Positions 1 to 25,000 of a stretch of DNA of 64,000 nucleotides are shown one piece after another (position 1 is the first letter of the stretch; the number at the start of each line of letters is the position of its first letter). Source of the stretch: Pachyseris speciosa (Eukaryota > Cnidaria > Anthozoa > Scleractinia > Pachyseridae). The stretch spans positions 767,001 to 831,000 of the forward strand of contig JAEMWC010000104.1 of NCBI GenBank assembly GCA_016490735.1. Direction: 5' to 3'. The position numbers and the translations under genes are program-made. Below the pieces are notes generated by a model, which was not told the origin of the DNA, did no database searches, and saw only the letters and a list, made by a program, of their open reading frames with translations.

Positions 1-8
1 AAGAAAGA

Positions 9-50
9 ATGAAAAAATGAATGAATGAATGAATGAATGAATGAATGAAT
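9..50. repeat. (GAAT)n microsatellite
   Basis: Tetranucleotide run of about ten GAAT units at the left edge of the window. The open frame crossing it has no coding character. Confidence 0.9.
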
Positions 51-214
51 GACTGTCTTCATCATTTAAAAGTACAAGATCGGACGGCTATCAAGGGGAT
101 TAAGTACAAGCGTACAACCCACATTTCTTTTTATTGCCCCATCGCTCTCCAACTTCCTTCATCAACAGAAAACACCAAGTGCTCTGTGAACAGGACTGGT
201 AATCTATTGGCTAT

Positions 215-520
215 TAGTCTAAACCTACTAGCGTTCTATCACGAATGCCGTTTTCTGATTGGTTACGCTACTTGCTATCTATTCTGTGATAGATAGTGAG
301 TAGCGGCTGTCAACAAAATGGCGCCCGCTTCTTGGCGTTTTCGAAGTGTCTGTGAGGAGAATTTTGATAATTTACTTGTTTAGTTTTGAACGACTAGTAG
401 ATTTATACTAAATCAATTATTAGATTATTCGCTCTCGATTTCTATGCGTGATAGCTGATTGGGGCTGCGCCCTCATCAGCTATCACGCGATAGAAATCAA
501 GAGCGAATAATCTAATTGTT
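215..520. mobile_element. foldback (MITE-like) element with terminal hairpin
   Basis: Non-coding repeat ending in a long hairpin: the arms at about 419-458 and 474-517 are nearly perfect reverse complements and share the core GCGTGATAGCTGAT. A second, interrupted copy of the same unit lies at 42411-43855, and an end fragment near 41905-41945, so this is a dispersed family. It fills the MSH4 intron downstream of the last exon visible here. Confidence 0.7.
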
Positions 521-580
521 AATTATCAAACCAAATTAAACTTCACATATCAATCCAGAAAACATATAAACCAAAATTAC

Positions 581-3500
581 TCCACCTCCTTGTCCGTCAA
601 TTCTGGAAAAGAAAAAAAAAATAGGTGGTAACTACTGAATTAAATATCATACTATACGCTGGATATTAAAGACAAGGACATGCATGCTTCGTGGCTCCGT
701 CTGTAACCTACGTGGACTCACTAATGGCACTTGAAAACAATATTCAGTATGGTATAGAGACACACCTGCTATGCAGTCCAGGCGTACGTTTACAGTGTCT
801 TCATCTGGGAGAAAGAGACAGAAGGAACGTAGATGTTGAGACTGCTAGAAAATGTACTTTGTACACCAAGTAAACCTAACAACATCAATTTGTGGGAACC
901 ATTTATTCATCTTTCAAATGATGCCATCCCTCCATTCCTCCCTCTCTCCCTCCCTCCATCCATCCATCCATCCATCCATCCATCCATCCATCCATCCACC
1001 CATCCATCCATCCACCCATCCATCCATCCATCCATCCATCCATCCATCCAAGACGACTGAATTGATGTTCAGCTTTACCTCGCACTCGATCCTTTCATCG
1101 ATTTGTCAAAATACCATACATCAGTGTGTCAATTTTTAAACTCGGCGAGTATTGAAGTTTAATGAACTTACCACATGGAGGTTGAAGAACATTTGATCTC
1201 AAAAGACGAGCTGTAAAAATTAAAGAAATCACAGCAAAGACTTAACTAATTCACTTCTTACACCCAGTGGGTAAATTTGTTTCAAAAGGCGTACGCCTAC
1301 ATACTCTAAGTTAGTGATACTGATTCAAGAATTTCATGTTACAGTGTACCTCCTCCAGAAGTCTTGGTGTGGTTTAAAACTCCGTAAAGGCAGTGGACGC
1401 TTTTAGGGTCTCTGGCATTCTGAATTAGTTCCAAGTTTTTAGCTGTGGATGCATCTGTAACATTGAACAAAGCGCTTTCTTGAGACAATTGAAACTTATT
1501 CAAAGTTCTAAATTCGGCGGTTCAAAGTGAGATAAGCTTACTTCAGAATTAGCATCAAATTTGAATTCACCGGTTTACAGATTCCGATGTGGATTGCATT
1601 AGTGTTTTTAATGCTCTATTTTACATATACGGACTGAGAGGGAGAAATCTCTCATAATAGTACATATTACTTAACAGAACTGCCAGTAGTTCCGTGTCTC
1701 ACTGGAATCTCACTCCATGAATCATACCTTAGAGCAAGGTTGAGACAAATAAGACAAATGCCTTACCTATAATTGCAGTCTTCTCACTTCCTTTGAAGAC
1801 GACTTTGACGGAACCAGGAGCGTAAACAATATTCTGTATAAACTCCACATACTTAAGCAGTGCCTGTACAATATTCAATTTCGCTACGTCATTGTAGTAT
1901 TTGTAATTAAAATTTAAGGCATTGTACTATCTCTCCCGCACAAGGACGAAAACTAAAGGGGTACTGTCATGTCAATTATTACTATAAGTTTGTACCAGTA
2001 GCGAATGGCCCGTGTAACACGAAAAGGTAGATTTGGAATTATTTCTTGGACGGAACAGAAACTATAACACGATGACGAAACTTGAAAATGTTAACCTAAC
2101 TTTTTCAAGTTGTAATCAATTCCTTCTCGTCTTGCGTGACCATAGACAACCGCAAATAGTTTCATTGCACACACTTTTCCTACGAAGTACTGCAAAATCT
2201 AATGTTCCACTTTTGAAAACACAAGTTTGGGTGCAGATCCAAATTACGCGACAGTGCCCCGTAAAACGTGTTCTTTGCTATAGCTATTTTTAACTCAACC
2301 AGACTTCATGAAGCGGGAAATGACAGACCGTATTTGAACACTTACGGATGCAGTTGCCAGACAGTAATACCTGAAATACAAATATAGAATGTAATATATA
2401 TATAAACTGGTCATCAAACAGCTTGGATAACTTTAAATGCACTGAGCAAGCATAGAAAATATTTCATTTACTTATTTGTTTCGGTGACTGTGTTTTTTGA
2501 GATGGTCACAAACGTCTTGCACAATTCTTGTACACTGCTCTACTTACTTTGAAGCGACCTCCATTTCTACTGTGTTGTATTCAGGAACGCAAAGTTGCTT
2601 CACATAATCTAGACCTGAAAAGGGGGAACAAGACCAAACAAGATCATATCTAGCTACTGTATGTGTCTATCTATCTACAGCGACACAAAAGCTTCAAGTC
2701 ACGTTTAGGAATTTGCGTTTTTCTCCAGAGCGAAGGCACTGAAACCGTGGAACAAATCAGCTCGTTTCTTGTATTGGCTCGCGAGGCCTCAGCGTTGGTC
2801 TCATTTTGAACTGCTTATATAGAGTTCAATTGCTCTGTATATATTTTTATACTTATATAGCCATTCAGATAGCTATATTGATACGAGTAATTTATAGGCA
2901 GTGTCCGAATTTGACGATTTAAAGCCGGACAGTTGTCTCGTCTGCATTGAAAAATAAACTTATACTGTACCTTTGGCTTCGTTGAAATATTTTCTTTGTA
3001 CTGCTGAAAGGTTTGTGTAAGGAAGCTGATCGCTTAGGAGCTTGAAGAGCGCAGTCATATTTCCATTTTCACATGCTGTATTAGGCATGATGATCTAAGT
3101 ACAAGAAGAAGAAAGAAGAAGAAACAAATAATTTCATCGGTTCACAGTGATTTAACAAATGAACGTGTCTACCGCGTCTGAAATATTTCTAACAGAGTGC
3201 CGATTTAAAAGAGAAAAAGGTCGGAAATCGATAAAAAAGAATAAAAAGTTAATAAATTAAGTGGTATATCAGAACATACTTCCAACGGTTCCAGAATCTG
3301 CAGTCTTGTTAACACCTTCACATAGGTCTGGTTATCTGAAAACTGATATAAAACGAAAGCATCGTAACGTTTCTTATTAATAGGTCTGACATTGACCAAA
3401 GAATGCTATAGCTAGATACTTTCAAGCAAAAGAAGCGAATCCATCCGCAAGGAGTCAGCAGTAACAGCAACAGGCTCTTATTATTTGAATGATTTCGTGC

Positions 3501-5798
3501 TATACTAAATACAACGAATTTCTACATATCAGCCCATGTTGACGTACCTGTGAAAGAATAAGTTCTGGCTTCTTTAAATCAATACTGGCCATTCCAATCT
3601 CTCCTTTTGCTAACCCACGCCCTTCCACAATTGCTACAAGAACAAAGTTTTCGAGAATAAATGACGCGAGTGAATAGTTGTTGTTAAAATGTATTTTAGT
3701 AAGAGGAAAACTCGATTTATAGCCAAAGGGGAACTGTGTCTCGATAAAGGCTTTAGTTCACATGTCTGAAACGCATATTCCAACGAGAATATCATTTCAT
3801 CATGATTCTACTAAGGATGTTGTTGGCAACAATTTATTAGGTCGGTATAAACTTTTGGCACGGTGCGTTGACGCATTTTGCGTCCGGGTCTTTAATCATG
3901 TTCCCAACTGTACAAGTTTCAACTTTCGCCGATAAAATCCTTAAAGGAGACTATTCAAATGCAGGTTCTTGAATATCTCTTTCCTTTTAATTGAGAGTTT
4001 TCTTATTACTTTTTGAGGTTAGGCGTTTTTGAGAGTTAGCAATGTAAGACGTACCAACCACTACAGAAGACGATGGTATACCAGGTGTGACACTTGGGAC
4101 ATGTGGTGTGCGGCGTGAGTTAGGAGTCCTGTGAGAGGTACTGCTTGAGGTGACAAAGCTGGTGCCTGGAGCAGGTGTACGGAGAGAACCACCTGGAGTT
4201 TGTGTTCTACTAGAACTATTGAGAAGATTATAAGGTCAAAAAATGTTAGGAGAAATAATTGCATTAACTGAGTCTGTGGATTTGAAACTTACAAAAAAAA
4301 GCTATCCTAGTATTTATCCAATTAAAATTTAAAATAAACTTATATCCCAGCTTACAGCGTAAGCTCATTTATCCACATTTGGGATGGCTCAATACATCCA
4401 GTGGAACAACCTACGTATTTAGAAATTTACATGAAAGATAGTGATTATACGAAATATCCCCATTGATTTCTCACTGTACAAGCCAATTTTGTCACAGAAT
4501 ACAATCTTCAGTCTAATTATAATACTATTCAGTTTTCGCAAAGAAAGCATCGCATTCCTAGATAGAACCTGTTTCTAATTGTTGCTCATTACTTTACCAC
4601 ACGGATGATTACAATTCCCTGAGCCGGTTGTTGCAAATTATGCTAAGAAAATTTCCATTTATGAAAAAAGAAATGGATTAATATACTAATTATTAGCACG
4701 TGACTATCAAAATATTCACTATTTCGCAGCGTAACATTAAATAGATATTATGTTACAAACCTTGAGCAATTGTTTGCTGAGAGTGTCCTTGATGAGGTGC
4801 TTGGCCCAGGCAGTATGAAGCCGGTAGCAGAACCGCCACTGAGAAAAGAACTAGTTGAGGCTGATCCATGTACACCGGTAGTACCAGAGGTGGAGGTATC
4901 CAGCTCAAAGCCTACGTGATAAAACGTGATAAAACGTACTATAACTGGTTTTTATATAGGTCTCGTGTTGGCTTACGGTACTTTGCGAAACGAAACGAAA
5001 CGAAACGAAATGGTAGTTTGCGAAATGATACTTTACGAAATGGTAGTTTGCGAAATGGTACTTTCACTGCGCGTCATAGAATAGGGAAAATTATGTTCGT
5101 TTGTGTTTTTAGCAAAGTACCATAAGCCTCTCGTGTTCGCTTCAATTTCTCAAAATGAATCAAGATGATATCAATTGAAAATGAAGTTTTCCAGCGTGAA
5201 GGGGACTTAAAAGTGGGAAGAAATAATTTAAATGCGATAAACAGGTTTGTTTTGTCGGTTTACGCAGACAAGAAGCCTAGCCTACGTCATTGCACACATT
5301 TAAAGAGAGGAAGTTGAAGTTTACACCTCATCTCTGTGTTTTCTTTTTCTCTTTCTCCAAGACCTTATTAAAGATTACACGCGATATTTCAAAAAATTCT
5401 TTGCAGTGGCTATTCGTGCGGCACCCGTCCAAAGACTTTGATTTTCTACTCGTACGGAGTCCTCAATTTCGCTTTAATGCACCAAAACAAACAATTTGCA
5501 CCAGCAAAATAATAATAAAAAAATCCATAGAAATTCTATGGACATTGAGGATTCCCGCACGAGTAGAAACTGTTAAAATTCTTAAGCAGTTTCTGTCGAG
5601 AACGTTCGACGGTTTTTCGAAATGATGAAAAATTGAGCAGACGCTTTCGTTAAGGCTTACCTTTTGCAGTATGAGAAAATAAAGTTTCCTTCTTTTAAAT
5701 GCAGTTAAGGATGAAAAGTATTAATGAGAATTATAACTGAGCTTAAAACAGTTGCTAAAAGCATCGTTACTTCACTCACTGTACTTCGCTTGTCTCAT
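581..5798 (-). CDS. MSH4: MSH4, MutS protein homologue 4 (5' part of gene)
   Basis: Partial gene on the minus strand; later exons lie beyond the window. MSH4 pairs with MSH5 as a meiotic clamp on recombination intermediates. Exons in transcript order: 5780-5798 (tentative start exon), 4761-4911, 4055-4215, 3548-3633, 3280-3342, 2971-3094, 2548-2614, 2346-2370, 1767-1863, 1350-1454, 1172-1210, 766-804, 581-602. All boundaries are GT-AG and all phases join. The first two full exons encode a Ser/Thr-rich N-terminus. After that come blocks typical of MSH4: [94 protein letters not shown] and NVRLDC. These are the N-terminal and connector regions of the MutS fold; the lever, clamp and ATPase regions are not in the window. 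The start exon, giving MRQAKY, is supported only by its phase match and its GTGAGT donor. Confidence 0.9.
955..1050. repeat. (CCAT)n microsatellite
   Basis: About 24 tetranucleotide units, with occasional CCAC variants, inside an MSH4 intron. It produces spurious open frames on both strands (Ile-His-Pro-Ser and Trp-Met-Asp-Gly repeats). Confidence 0.95.
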
Positions 5799-6120
5799 CG
5801 CCGACGTAAGGCTTTGTTCTTTAGCTCCTTGGTTTCTTCAGACAAAAGGATAGAGACTCGAGAGATGATTCAGTTGTCCTTTCTTTCAGAAACGGAATAA
5901 GCAAAGCACGGTTTGCGTAGTCAACTAGCCATCATAAAATGCATTTTCTGCCGACCGTAAATCTGCTTGATAACGGTTAAAATTGGGCTAATTCTTTAGG
6001 CGGGAAACTCTAAGCGGCTGCTAAGGCCGGACGCGCGCTCAGAAAAATGGCGGGAAATTGAATTATGGCCAAAAATATAAGAAATAGGTGGGGTAAATAC
6101 TAGTTATCCAACGTTTTCGA

Positions 6121-6237
6121 GTGGTATACCGTGGAATATCCCACGAGTCACTTGTATTTTCTAGGTATAGAGCCTTTAGGCGAGTGTGTATACCAAGAAA
6201 ATACAAGTGACGAGTGGGATATTCCACGGTATGCCAC
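6121..6237. mobile_element. hairpin element
   Basis: The arms 6121-6163 and about 6190-6237 are reverse complements (GTGGTATACCGTGGAATATC pairs with GATATTCCACGGTATGCCAC), separated by a loop of roughly 25 bases. No coding potential. Confidence 0.75.
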
Positions 6238-6481
6238 GAGAAAGGGTTGCATAACTATTTTATACCATGCCATAGAAAATACAGTGGCCAGCATAATCCA
6301 TGCGAGATACGCGCAAACTTGAATGGTTTTGAAATGGCTACCTTATGTCCACCCTCTTGACAGCGTTTTTAAACCTTTTTCAAAACTTTTATTAATTATA
6401 ATTCATGACTAAATTACAAATAATAAAATATTAATGTAAAATAAAGTTATTATAGCGGAGCTCCGGCGGAGCACCATACTT

Positions 6482-6513
<32 letters not shown>

Positions 6514-6569
6514 AAAATGGCTAGCGGTATTGCTCGTGGGCGCGTACGCACGACGACGACGACGGAGTC

Positions 6570-6600
<31 letters not shown>

Positions 6601-7864
6601 CATAATAACCCAACATGGCGGCCATACTCCAGCTGATCACCTAGTTTACAGCGTACATCTTTGATATAGGGCATCCGTGTCATGGCTGTCGTCATGGCTA
6701 ATTGACACCTGTCAAAACAAGGTTTCCGCTGACCAGTATCACCTGACCATATCGCGGGCTCAAGTTAGAGCTCATCGAGGTCCGCTGTTTTGTTGGAGTT
6801 GACCGCTGATCAGGTAATGGTTTTCAATTGGATCGCAGGCTCAAGTCAAGTTAATTTAACCAAAACGAGACACCCAAGCCACAACGAGGCTTAATTTTTC
6901 GCGCGCTTTCTGCGGCTCGAGATTTCACATTCAGTTGGTGTCTTCATTTTGAGCAAAACAACATCATCTTCGAAGTTCAGTTTCTGTCTCTTAATTCGCA
7001 TAAAGGGCATAAAAATCAAGAACTACTTAAAAGATACTCCGGAAGGTGAATTTTCAACTGGAAAATGGAAGAGCAAAAGGTTGTTCGCAGGAAATTCTTC
7101 AATTTTTGGATCCACTTCTATGGCGCCCGGATTGTGTGGTTGAAAAACAAAATGATTTAATGCTTCAGGGCTTGTTCACTTTACCGCGACATCTTGCAGC
7201 TCACCAAGAAAGTTCTTAACAACTCACCGGCATTAATGGGAGGAACGAGTAGCTCACACTTGGTGGAAGAAGTTCTTTCTTTGAACAAACCGTTTGCTAT
7301 TTTTGTAGATGCGTGTTTTTACTATAGTGGATCGATGCGTATTTTCAAGTGGTAGAAACCTCGACAACACAGGTAACTTAAATAAATTGAAGCTTAGCAT
7401 TTGGTTTAATCGTTGTTAATTTTGTTCAGGAAGGAAACTTGTATTTCTGTCTCGAATGGATATAAATAACAGTCTACTCGTTTTGGACACAAAGAAGTAG
7501 CTAGTTGAATTGTTTGTTTGTTGTTTTACAAGCGAACGAGTGTTTTCCTCCGCTTGGCTGACTGTACATGTTTTTCGGCGTCTGTGTTTCTGCAGTGTTA
7601 AAAACTGAAAGAAACGTTTACCCTTATGTTATTAACACGTAAGCTTAATCGCAATGAATCCTCGTAAAATTAAGGATTAGTATCACTTAAGTGTTTTGCG
7701 CGATGAGGGCAATTTCAGCAACTTTCTGAAAACTGGCACAAGTGATATTTACTCGGCCCCATGCGATTACCTGTCCAAACTATCAGGATTGTTTTCCTTT
7801 TTCTCTTTTCTACGACATTTAAGCTATGTCTAAACTTAACGTACTATGAAATATGTTTGTTAAG

Positions 7865-8225
7865 TCCCGGCTAAAAGATCAAACATTTTCTTCCATTATC
7901 ATCTTTGTCAAGCATAACGTTTGGTGGCTAAACGCAAAACAATGTTTGACCAAACACGAGACCAAGTGAGTCCAAAATAAATGATTTTTGCGTATTATTG
8001 CTGAAATTTTCGACGTTACGTGGCTCATTTGGTTGCTTTTTACCGTTTGTGCACGATTTGTTTGTTGGGGTGGCTAAACGATCAAACATTTGTTCGTAAT
8101 GCGAAATTTTTGATGAACATGTTTGCTTTCGATCAAACATGGAAAGCCATTTAATGCACTATTGTGAGAGGTGGCTAAACCGTCAAACATGCTCGTCCAA
8201 CGATGTTGGATGAAAATATTTGACC
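7865..8225. repeat. dispersed repeat, copy 1 (GGCTAAACGATCAAACAT family)
   Basis: Homologous over about 350 bases to 22440-22860. Shared blocks include GATTTTTGCGTATTAT, GTTGCTTTTTACCG, GGCTAAACGATCAAACATTT and GTGGCTAAAC-GTCAAACATG. The repeated GGCTAAAC and TTTGATC modules suggest a non-autonomous DNA transposon with internal subrepeats. No protein is encoded. Confidence 0.7.
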
Positions 8226-8834
8226 ATTCTTTGATTGCTAAATTTGTTTTTGAACAAACACACGTGTCGACTGTATTGTTTTCTCGTAATGTTTTGATGT
8301 TTTTGAACCGCGGTCAATTCCCGTTGTCTGCTCTAAACATAAAATATTGGCGCAAGGAAAGCCGTGCGGTGTTCTTCAATACCAGTAAAAGAATAATAAT
8401 CGTGGAGCTCCGCTTTTAGGCTTGGCTAAATCTATATATTAGTCAAACGGTTGCGAAATTCGTACTAATTTTGAAGCGCTAAAAACAATCTCAACGCACT
8501 ATGAGAAGGTTGGGTGTGAAACAGTTGAATTGCACTGATCGATGGGAAGGTTCAGTGGAATACTGACGAATATACAACGGCTTTCCTGCATTCTGATTGG
8601 CTGTATTTTCTATGGCATGGTATAAAGGTGAATATTTGTTAGAATTCGGCGATACTTAATCCGTAAGGGTTATATATGTACTTTACTGCACAAGATAAAA
8701 ATACGAGGTCAGGAAGTCCTCCAATAAACACTCCAGTTTACTTTCTGCTCTCTCGATCATTCCTACCGCAGACAGTCAAATGAGATTCCCACGTTTCGGT
8801 TGTTCTATTCCGGCCGTAAGTGCATAGCTTCCCA

Positions 8835-8886
8835 CGCAGTCGTTTTTAGGAGGTGAATACGAGTCCCCTAAAAACGACTGCGTTGG
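8835..8886. repeat. short perfect hairpin
   Basis: CGCAGTCGTTTTTAGG and its reverse complement CCTAAAAACGACTGCG flank a loop of about 14 bases. Confidence 0.7.
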
Positions 8887-9420
8887 AGACTAGCAAGTGT
8901 TGTGCACAGTGAAGCCTGGGGTCTTTGAATGTGGCAGTATAAATTTACCCTTCTGCGTGCGGTGGTCATTTTGATACGAAGGCGCTTGAAATCCAAACTA
9001 AACTGAACTGAATCACAGATTTCTGCTGCTGAATTGTTCTCTGTCGTAACGATTCTCGACGAAGGGAGGAACGAATACCTTTATAAAACTTTCCGACTGT
9101 CTTGAATAGATTGCAAAAGATGCCAAGAGAATCTGGAGACTTTCTTCAAAGTTAAATAGCTTTTTATTCCCGATCCAACCAGGAATTTAAAGATAGGAGG
9201 AGAGTTAGTAAGAGTCAACACAAATATACGACGGGACCTAAAAAATATATTTTTGTCACATAAAAGTGCATAAAGTCACAAAACGACAAACTATATCACA
9301 TAAATAAAACCACAACAGTTGCAGTCACGGATATACAGAAAGGTGACAACACACGCGAATGCTTCAGTGCTTCCAAGGGATAAGACGTAACATGTGGGTG
9401 TTTCCAAAGGGGGCAGGTGC

Positions 9421-9426
9421 TTTATT
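9421..9426 (-). promoter_or_regulatory. candidate poly(A) signal of RUVBL2
   Basis: AATAAA on the minus strand about 200 bases past the RUVBL2 stop codon. Its position suits the end of a 3' UTR; there is no transcript evidence. Confidence 0.4.
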
Positions 9427-9626
9427 CCTCCAGCTGTCAAAGCTCTACTATTATAACATGTGTAACAAACTCAAAGGGAAAATTCTATTTAGCTGAAGTT
9501 CGGTTTTTGAGGAGTTTCAGCCTGTAACAAACGTTTGGACAAAACTTCGAGTGCAGCTTGTGCATACTGTGGGAGATCTGGGAACAAACGCACGCATGCG
9601 ATGCAGACTGGGATAAAAACAAATCA

Positions 9627-21866
<12,240 letters not shown>

Positions 21867-22068
21867 TTTGAACGCTTGCGGGAGGTATCTAGAACCCAGT
21901 ACGAGAGCGTAATTCCCTCGGGAATTTCCGCAAATGGCCGATCTGTCTTTGGCGAGGCTTCGGGAAGTTCCGATGTTTAACCGATATTGGTCCCATGACT
22001 TTGACGCACAAAAGAACTCTGTCAGCTGTGTGTTTTCCGTAGCGTTTTCTCGCCTTTTTCCCTAGAAG
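21867..22068. promoter_or_regulatory. bidirectional promoter region, RUVBL2 / unknown gene
   Basis: The start codons of RUVBL2 (minus, 21866) and the gene starting at 22069 (plus) are 202 bases apart and face away from each other. The interval must hold both 5' UTRs and the promoter. No TATA box is obvious. The shared promoter is an inference from geometry. Confidence 0.6.
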
Positions 22069-25000
22069 ATGACAACTCTAATCTTTGATGAGGATGACAT
22101 CGAATTAGAAACCAACACAGAGGTAATAGTTTGGCATTTTCTGGGGACAACCGTTTCTTTTACAGCACAAAGAATGTAGGTTGTGGCGCTGCCAATATGG
22201 CTCCCATATTGTTTTCAAATGGGTCGGCCTTGCCAACCAACATCCGACAAACATGGCAAAGGGATTGAAAAAACTTGAGCTAAGAATGAATATTTGGCGG
22301 AGAGAATGTCGGTGTTTTCCAAACGTCTTTGTTTTGACGAAATGATCTCTAAAACAGCTTTAGCTTGGGTCGCACCCTCAATGCTGGATGAAGGCCGATA
22401 AGATGTTGATACATATAACTTACCATTACCATTACCATTTAATACATGCCACAGTGTACGTAAAGCCTCAGCTAAACGATCAAACATTTTCATCCAACAT
22501 CGCGTTTGTCAAACATAACGTTGGGTGCACGTGGCTAAACGGACAAACAACGTTTGAACAAACACCAGACAAAGCGCCACAGAACGATTTTTGCGTATTA
22601 TCGCTGAAATTAATTCGAAGTTATGTGGTTCATTTAGTTGCTTTTTACCGGCTGTACAGGCTTTGTTGGTTAGTGTGGCTAAACGATCAAACATTTGTTC
22701 GTAACGCGAAATGTTGGATGAAAATGTTTGATGTAGATCAAACATGGAAAACCATTAATTTTAAATGCAATGTTGAGAGAGGTGGCTAAACGGTCAAACA
22801 TGCTTGTCAAACATGATGTTGGATGAAAAATGTTTGATCGTTTAGTTATAAAGGAATATCGTGGTAGCCAGAGGTCACGAGGAGCGGTTAGCCCAATAAA
22901 GCGAACGACAAACAGAGACGCAAACAATAAGAGACTTATCAAACAGGGCTGAGTTGCTCAAAGCATGGTTAGCGCTAACCATTGGTTAAGTTGTATTAAA
23001 ACCTATAGGTTGTCATGGTACAGGTGTATTTAATCCCGGTTAGCGCTAACCGTGCTTCGAACAACTGGCCCCAGCAATGCGAAGACTTAACTTACACGCT
23101 TGTCTGAGGGTCATAACAATGAACTTAATGTATCCTTGAAGGTAGATTCATGTCTTAAAATAATTTTATTAAAGCTAAATATTAGTAAACAGGTCGACTC
23201 TATGTAAGGGAGTGATGATCTCAAGAGATCTCTTGAAGGGAGTGACAAGTTTCAGGGAGAGACAACAATCTCAAAGTGCTGAAACTTACTGGCGCTTAAT
23301 TACTTTGATGCAATCTCGGTGTAGGAATACATGTAACCTTAATTATTATAACGAAGATTGTACAGTTTGGTACAATCTTTTGCTAGGTAGATTTAATTTT
23401 GATCGAGTTACATGTAAAATAAATGGCATCTGTCCGTCCATCCGTCCGTCCGTCCATCCATCCATCCATCCATTCATCTGCTTCAGTCATTGGCCAGTCA
23501 TGTTCAGGACAATGTTTGTTGCCAGTTTTACAATTTTGTGTACTCAGTGAGTTTACAATTATATTTTGTAGTGTAAACTCCCTGGGCATTCAAAATTCTA
23601 GACCAGAGCCATCTCCTATGTTTAATTTTTATTCTCCTTGTACCTCAGTGGCTTCATTGTTTCTTGGCTGTACAATCCCATGTAGCTGCCAGTCAAAATG
23701 GCCAGCTCTGATCATCTTCATGATAGACTCCTCATAGACCGTTTCACGATCTTGAGTGTATGATGGGTAATCAGGGCAAAATGACGTGAAATTCAAAAGT
23801 TTGTATGGAAAGTGAAAGCCATATAAGTCTTGCTGAATTGAAGCATTTAACACTCTCTCTTTGGAAAAGCTATTGTATTCTGTCAAGGATGCTACAGTGT
23901 ACCGTAGTCGTTATTTGAAATTCTATTTTTGAAACAAACTTTTTCTCATATATTCTCTGAAATTTTTGTACACTTGAGTTACAGCGAACATATGGGAGAA
24001 AGTAGGTTTTGTAAATAGGGAGTTTAAGAAACTAGGACGCGACGGCAACGAAAACGTCATTTCAAACTATATCCTCTCGTTATTGTAGCACTTTTGCGAT
24101 TATTCCAGTGTGTTCAACTTGTAAAATGTCGGCGAACTATTCAGGAACTAAATTTCCATGACCGGCGTTGAAGTAAAGAAAAAGAAAGAAAAATTTGCAT
24201 CATGTGCTCACGTTCTCGCCAAAACCTCAAATTTGTTCATTTCACGTTGTTGTTGAGAACGTGAACCATGATGGCAAATTTTTCTTTCTTTTTCTTTACT
24301 TTAACGCCGCTCATAGAAATTTAGTTCCTGGATAGTTCGCCGACATTTTACAAGATGAACAAATTGGAATAATTGCGAAAGTGCTCTAATAAAGAGAAGG
24401 TATATTTTGAAATGACGTTTTCGTTGCCGTCGCGTCCTCATTTCTTAAACTCCCTAATGACATTCAGGGACATTTGTGCACTCCCCATTTAGAGTGTTGT
24501 GTGACTGTTTAAATTCATAAGTCAGGTGTTTCAAAGTGAAAGCCCCAAAGTTATCAATTCAGGAAGTTGTTTAGCTTTGATTTTCCATACAAACTTTTGA
24601 ATTTTGCACCATTTTGCCCCGATTACCCATCATGCACTCAAGATCATGAACCAGTCTATTATGTACATTCTGTGGTGTAGAGAGCGAAGCCCTTGAGCAT
24701 TATGTATCTCATTTCTAATACACACTTTATTCCAAAATGGTGGCTGCTTTATTATTCTTTTGTTGGCATGTTAATTAGCTAATTAACATGCAAACAAAAG
24801 AATAATAAATTGGCCACCATTTTGGAATGAGGTGTTATTACCAAGAGGTTTTGCTGGACTTCATTAATTTATTATTGTTGATGTAGACATACATGTACAT
24901 GTACAATCATGTACTGCATTTGAATGTAGTCTTAGAAAAACGTTCTTATACTGATAAACTCTTTGGAATAATGGAAAAAGAACAGAAGATGGTTTATTGC

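Larger units (their letters stand above)
5800..9420. other. intergenic, nested repeats
   Basis: No supported gene. The tract holds a hairpin element (6121-6237), a possible larger element whose ends share TATACCATGCCATAGAAAAT (about 6265 and, inverted, about 8625), an inner pair of inverted GCGGAGCTCC ends (about 6455 and 8412), a dispersed 'GGCTAAACGATCAAACAT' repeat (7865-8225) and a short hairpin (8835-8886). The open frames here are short and are interrupted by these repeats. Confidence 0.6.

Noticed and set aside
833..1139. Frames with Ile-His-Pro-Ser or Trp-Met-Asp-Gly repeats
   Set aside because: Translation of the CCAT microsatellite.
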